Shown here: one piece after another, positions 58,961 to 64,000 of the stretch
How positions within the stretch are numbered: position 1 is the stretch's first letter
Layout of the letters: each line of letters starts with the position of its first letter
Assembly (NCBI GenBank): GCA_008711295.1
Contig: VUYV01000003.1
Location: forward strand, 5,621,914-5,685,913
DNA: 64,000 bases
Source: Anarhynchus alexandrinus
Taxonomy: Eukaryota; Chordata; Aves; Charadriiformes; Charadriidae
Direction of reading: 5' to 3'
The notes under the pieces: model-generated
What the model was told of the DNA's origin: nothing
Seen by the model: the letters and a program-made list of their open reading frames with translations, nothing else
The model's database searches: none
Translations under genes and position numbers: made by a program

Positions 58961-61528
58961 CTAACAAGATTCCCTTCTACATGAAGAAGGGGAAAGTTCC
59001 CAAAACATTAGGCTTTATTTGATTCACGTTTGTGATGAAATCTTTAAATCTGTCCATTTTCTTGACACAAAACCAAAAATGTTCTGTTCCCTTCGTACAT
59101 AGCATTTACATCTGGGTTTTTTTTATTTCTTTATTTTTCTAGACTATTTTCAGGAAGATCAGTACAATGTTTTTCAGTAAAACATGAAAGCTATGGTTTT
59201 CTTTGGTGGGGTACTATTTCTGTCTTTATTAATAAGGCCTCCTGTGAACAATCTTCTGGACTCTTACAACTTCTGGACTACCTTGCACAAATGGCATCAC
59301 TCTGCTGCGGTATGCATTTCTTTTCATCAACAGGAACTTTCCCCACATTCCAGCTTGTTACTGCTTCACAGTTTTATCTTTTGAATCCTAAATGTCACTG
59401 AGGATTATTTTCAGGCACTTCCCTGGCTATCTTCAGAAGGAACAGCCCTCTCTGAAACCCACAGTAACCCCTGTTAGCAGGTGAGGAGAAGCCTTCTAAT
59501 ACAAAGCTTTCAGCCCAGGTGGTCTTCTTCCTTTACATTGTTTTTGTTATTAAGAAGACATCCTCTTTCAGAAAAGAAGACTTCCCAATATCATTCTGAA
59601 AGTCTGGTGCTCATCTATATGTGTGTATATATATGTATATATTTTCTAAATTGTAATATTTCTCACTTGGACAAACATTATTCCTCGGTCAGGTGGTATC
59701 AACAAGATGTCTGAATAGAGAAAAACAAATTGTGGGAGGAATTTCAGCCAGTTTCCCAGAAGCTAGCTTTAGTTTTGTGATCCTAACAAAAGTTAAAAAT
59801 AATGAATTTCAGGCCACAATTGTCTTCTGTAAACGCACCAACAGATTTTGATTCTCGCTAAAATACTGTATCTTGCCTCTCCCTTGCTTTTCTGGCTCCA
59901 GAGTATCCAATGTGGATGATCTCACTGCACTTGTACAGATGTGCATGCAAACCTCACAGATACATGTAAAAATTGCATAAGCCTTTGCATACATGGTTAT
60001 GTTAAAATGCAATAATGAGGTTTTTATTTATTTATTTGTTTGCTTATTTTTCCTGCAAACATATATTTCTGTATCATATTTGACTCAGTTGAAGGACAGA
60101 CCAATTCTGGCTTTCAAAAAGGTTGGGATTTTGGCCATACGCATGAAAAGATGGGTGATGAATTTTGCTTATATTTTTAGCCTGTGTAATTTAAATTCTT
60201 ATATTAGTTTGGCTTTGTGGTAGTTATTGTTTAATTCATAAAACTACATATTTTCATAATAAATGATGCAACTTACTGTTTCACATCTGAAGTTGTTAAA
60301 TATTAAAATATGAGTTTGAAGAGAATTCCTCTTCCTATGGAACATCTCTGGACTATGGTGCTGAGTAGACAGGATGATTCAGTGAATTGCCAAAATTTGT
60401 GAAAATCCTATCAATAAGCATTCAAGTACGTCAAAATTTAAGCAGGGAAGAACCCAGTCTGAAGACATATATATATATATAATTTATTTGAATATTGAGT
60501 TTACAGAGGAATAGGTTAGCCTGCATTCAAATGGGTATTCCATTGGTAATAAAGACAGAGAAGATTACCATATAACTTCTGTTCTTTTTATTGCTAAAGC
60601 AAAGGTCAAGCTGTCTTACAAAATTCATTTGATCTGAAAATATATTAGAGGGGTCTGTCACCTTTTGTGTAATCAATAGCCTTGGAAAACACTCAAAAAG
60701 TGTTTTGACTGTTCTATGAGGTTTTTCAAATCTCATTTTGAAAGGTCTATAATTTGACCTATCATTAAATTTCAGTCATGTCACTGTGGTCAGGGATGCG
60801 GAACTTCAGAGAAAATTTGAACCCAAATGAAAAGCAAGATTAAGACTTATATGTGGAGAATTGTTCTTATCTGACTTCAACCCTGCCTGACAGCTAGATC
60901 CCATGTCAATAGATATCATAAGGCTTATTTTCTCCACCAGTGGAAAACTTATGAGAGCCATTTCTTTCATGACATTTCAAACATCTAAAGTTAAGAACAC
61001 TTAGAAATGCACATGTCCCCATGAGACACCCTTTCCAAACTAAAAAAGAAATATTTCTTATTTCCAATTCAAATGACCATTAAACTATAAAACATCTATG
61101 GCTTCAAGTCTAGTCTCATCTTTAAATGTTAATTCCATTTTCCAGAAGCTGAAAGAAGTTCATAATCAAGACTTGGACATATTGACTCATTTTCTATATA
61201 GTTGGAGTACTTTAAAACACCTACAAGTTATTGAGTCATAACTCCTATTTGCAGGAATTACTATGGTTCTTGGGAGATCAAGAGTAAAATTTCTCTGATT
61301 ACATAGGTGACTGAAACTAATACAAAGATACATTAGGAAGCACAGAAGTATTCTCTATGACTATGGAAAAAAAAAATGGGACTACATCTGAAAAATGAAG
61401 CAACATTCAAAATTACCCAGAACAAGCCAAGCTAGCTACATCAAAAAAATATTTGTGTGCGGAATGGTAACATCTTCTGTTTTGCATATGCATCTCATCT
61501 TACAGAAACAGAACTTGTTCAGTCCTAC
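58961..61528. other. AT-rich unique stretch
   Basis: No gene recognised. A TATATGTGTGTATATATATG tract lies near 59616-59642 and (AT)7 at 60467-60480. A protein-like minus frame near 59820-59930 lacks good splice sites. Confidence 0.45.
60467..60480. repeat. (AT)7 microsatellite
   Basis: Seven perfect AT units. Confidence 0.9.
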
Positions 61529-62090
61529 TGTGGTGGCTTGACCCCTGCTAGCAACTGAGCAACCACCAGCCACTTGCTTACTCCCCTCTCCCAGCAGAAT
61601 TGGGGAGAGAATCAGAAGGGCAAATGCAAGAAAAACTCATGGGCTGAGATTAAGACAGTTTAAAAAGTGAATGGAAAAAAAACCAAAACAACAAAACAAC
61701 AAGAGAAACCCAAGAAGTGATGCAAAGGTAAGCACACACCACATTTTGCTAACAGTCTGATGCCCAGCCAGTCTCTGAGAAATGGCTACCTTGGAAAAAC
61801 TCTTCCACAAGTTTTATTAGTGACCATGATGTTATATGGTATATGGTATATACCTTTGGTCTGTTTGGGTCCACTGTCCCAGCTGTGTCCTGTCCTAAAC
61901 TCTTGCTGATCCCCAGCCTGCTCGCTGGGGGGGCAGAGTGGGAAACAGAGAATACCTTGATGCTGTGCAAGCACCGTTCAGCCAGATATAAAACACAGGA
62001 GTGTTATCAACACTGTTTTACTCATAGATCTAAAACAGAGGACCATACAGTCTGCTATGAATAAAGTTACTTCCATCCCAACCAGACCCA
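61529..62090 (-). mobile_element. solo avian ERV LTR, diverged (copy 3)
   Basis: On plus it starts TGTGGTGGCTTGACCCC and ends near ACCAGACCCA, with the same block order as the LTR at 48437: a CCACTTGCTTACTCCCC block, GGGGAGAGAATCAGAAGG, CATGGGCTGAGATTAAGACAGTTTAAA, then a degenerate ATGATGTTATATGGTATATGG promoter region, CTGTCCCAGCTGTGTCCTG, and CACTGTTTTACTC. Sense is minus. I find no matching target duplication (5' flank CCTAC, 3' flank GAGCC) and no internal viral genes. More diverged, hence older, than copy 2. Confidence 0.8.
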
Positions 62091-62109
62091 GAGCCCACAT
62101 AACAAGCAA

Positions 62110-62137
62110 CAAACAAACAAACAAACAAATAAATAAA
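62110..62137 (+). repeat. (CAAA)5(TAAA)2 microsatellite
   Basis: Five CAAA units followed by two TAAA units, 20 bp beyond the LTR edge. Confidence 0.9.
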
Positions 62138-63029
62138 ATTAGTTGTTAAGAGGTAAGGTTCCTTTTTTTTCTTTTGCTTTTAAAATAGTGATATTCTTAA
62201 TATCATGAATTCAAGCCAGGACGAAAGAAATTATAAGCATAACCACTTAGGAAACCCTAAAATATCTCATAAATCAGTGTCACAGTATTACTCTCGAAAC
62301 AAGTGCAGCAGCCCATCAGATCTTTGAAGGAAATAAACTTCAGATGTGTGAATCCTTGAGGAAATTAAGTAGAGAGACAATGCAGCTGACATAGCCAGAG
62401 ATTCAAAAAGGGAATATTAGAACGTGATTTTTCAATTTTCCATGTTTTATACTTCTTTTTCATATCTGTTATAGTGAAAGTTTCTGCTCACCTCAGCAGC
62501 AGGAAAAGCTTCAAACAGGGATTGCAACTCAGACACCAAAGTCAATTAACTTCAAGACATAAATTTTATACATTAGTTCCAATGTTCATAAAAATACTTG
62601 TTTCAAGGTTGGGGAAGATATTATCACAGTGTTTCATGCTCATAGGCAATCATGATGCCACATCCTGAACAAGCTGCAAGCAGCAGATGAGTCTCGCTCA
62701 TACTTCAGTGAAAAAGAAATCTTAATAAACAAGCTTTGAGGTCACAGTGGCATATGTTGCTATCAATGTGTCATCATGTAAAATATTTAAGTTGACTCAC
62801 ATCTTCTAAATAAATCTCTTCAAAGCATAAGGCACAAAAGGAAGGTTTGATTATGCCATGTCTTCCCAGGGTTAAGAGCAACATAACCTTGCACTAATAC
62901 AGTCATGCAGACATTTCTCCAGAACTAAGAATGACCTTACAGGGGAGATTCATCTCTCAGGTAAATGTTGTCAGTGTAGTCACTTAGATTCTCCTGTAAA
63001 ACTAGTAAAGATAAGAAAGGATTTCTGAA
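62138..63029. other. unique stretch before CR1 copy F
   Basis: Nothing recognised. Confidence 0.5.
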
Positions 63030-64000
63030 CGACCTGATGAGATACATCCGCGGGTCCTGAGGGAACTGGCAGATGAAGTCGCTAAGCCACTAGCCATCAT
63101 ATTTGAGAAGTCGTGGCAGTCTGGCGAGGTTCCTGCCGACTGGAAAGGGGGAAACATAACCCCCATTTTCAAAAAGGGAGATAAGGGAGACCCGGGGAAC
63201 TACAGGCCAGTCAGTCTCACTTCTGTGCCTGGCAAGATCATGGAGCAGATCCTCCTGGAAACTCTGTTGAGGCACACAGAAAACAAGGAGGTGATTAGTG
63301 ACAGCCAGCATGGCTTCACCAAGGGCAAATCATGCCTGACAAATTTGGTGGCCTTCTATGAAGGGGTCATAGCAGCGGTGGACAAGGGAAGATCGACTGA
63401 TGTCATCTACTTGGACTTGTGCAGAGCATTTGACACTGTCCCACACGATATCCTGGTCTCTAAATTGAAGAGACATGGATTTGACAAATGGACCACTCGG
63501 TGGATAAAGAACTGGCTGGACAGTTGCACTCAAAGAGTTGCGGTCAACGGCTCAATGTCCAAGTGGAGACCAGTGACGAGTAGTGTTCCTCAGGTACTGG
63601 GACCTGTACTGTTCAACATCTTTGTCGGCGACATGGACAGTGGGGTTGAGTGCACCCTCAGCAAGTTTGATGATGATACCAAGCTGTTTGGCGAGGTAGA
63701 TGCGCTGGAGGGGAGGGATGCCATCCAGAGGGACCTGGACAGGCTGGAGAGGTGGGCCCAAGCCAACCTCATGCAGTTCAACAAGGCCAAGTGCAAGGTC
63801 TTACATCTGGGGCGGGGCAATCCCAAGCACAAATACAGGCTGTGCGGGGAATGGCTGGAGAGCAGCACTGAGGAGAAGGACCTGGGTGTGCTGATTGACG
63901 AGAAGCTCAACATGAGCCAGCAATGTGCGATCGCAACCCAGAAGGCCAACGCATCCTGAGCTGCATCAAAAGAAGTGTGGCCAGCAGGGCGAGGGAGATG
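63030..64000 (+). mobile_element. young CR1 LINE, copy F, cut by window end
   Basis: Homology starts near 63031 ([12 protein letters not shown] region of ORF2) and continues past base 64000. It is about 95% like copy A over the first ~400 nt by hand count. The 5' truncation point lies only about 20 nt from that of copy A in element coordinates. Confidence 0.95.
63033..63950 (+). pseudogene. CR1 ORF2 RT fragment with broken catalytic motifs (copy F)
   Basis: Open from [12 protein letters not shown] (63033) through RT motifs [28 protein letters not shown] and [11 protein letters not shown]. Three lesions relative to copy A: an in-frame 6-nt loss near 63592-63596 turns PQGSVLGP into PQVLGP; the catalytic FADD box is FDDD (63666-63677); and a single C is missing between 63950 and 63951, shifting the frame and giving a TGA at 63957-63959. 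The RT would be inactive. It continues beyond the window in the shifted frame. Confidence 0.9.

Noticed and set aside
59820..59930. Minus frame reading LDTLEPEKQGRGKIQYF, possibly an exon
   Set aside because: Weak acceptor without pyrimidine tract and a poor GTGCGT donor.
1..64000. CRISPR arrays, operons, tRNA or rRNA genes
   Set aside because: No regularly spaced repeats, no GTTCRANNC-containing cloverleaf and no rRNA-like sequence seen; the content is vertebrate nuclear DNA.

Overview
This window looks like bird nuclear DNA. It is AT-rich, has no operon-like gene packing, and its interspersed repeats are those of avian genomes: CR1 non-LTR retrotransposons ending in the ATTCTATG octamer tail, solo LTRs of an avian endogenous retrovirus group, and faint ancient amniote repeats. 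One 218-base run of N (55841-56058) marks an assembly gap. I recognise no complete host protein-coding gene; most of the window is an intergenic or large-intron desert.

Layout. 383-1891: a 5'-truncated, fairly young CR1 (+) with a long open reverse-transcriptase frame. 1892-8839: unique DNA with low-complexity tracts. 8840-9300: an ancient CR1/L3-type LINE (-). 9541-19739: unique DNA. 19740-20719: an older CR1 (+) with an internal deletion. 20720-28620: unique DNA with a CTG/CTA microsatellite, a 13-bp-arm inverted repeat and a MIR-like SINE. 28769-28960: a CpG-richer island with an NF-Y (CCAAT) box, a TATA-like element and a good splice donor, all oriented on the minus strand; this is the best host promoter/first-exon candidate. 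32050-32540: LTR piece (-). 34304-37703: the longest CR1 (-), keeping ORF1 esterase, ORF2 endonuclease and part of the RT, with broken active sites and an internal deletion. 37704-48436: unique DNA with conserved-element-like blocks, one carrying a perfect RFX X-box palindrome. 48437-48977: solo LTR (-) with a perfect 5-bp target duplication, followed by a 67-bp CR1 3' end. 61529-62090: a third LTR (-). 63030-64000: another young CR1 (+) running off the window.

The most interesting non-repeat signal is at 54.07-57.25 kb on the minus strand. Three segments (57212-57247, 55337-55383, 54070-54270) each have a plausible acceptor; the two internal ones also have a strong donor. They join in one continuous reading frame that reads like a coiled-coil protein and ends in a stop overlapped by three AATAAA signals. 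A 33-nt micro-exon candidate lies upstream at 58808-58840 but does not join in frame. I cannot name this gene, and chance pseudo-exons are common in a 64-kb window, so it is a hypothesis.

The elements do not form a pathway. The repeat content records several waves of retrotransposition: ancient L3/MIR, then an older CR1, then two CR1 copies about 5% apart by hand count, plus ERV LTRs. All of it sits in a regulatory-type desert.
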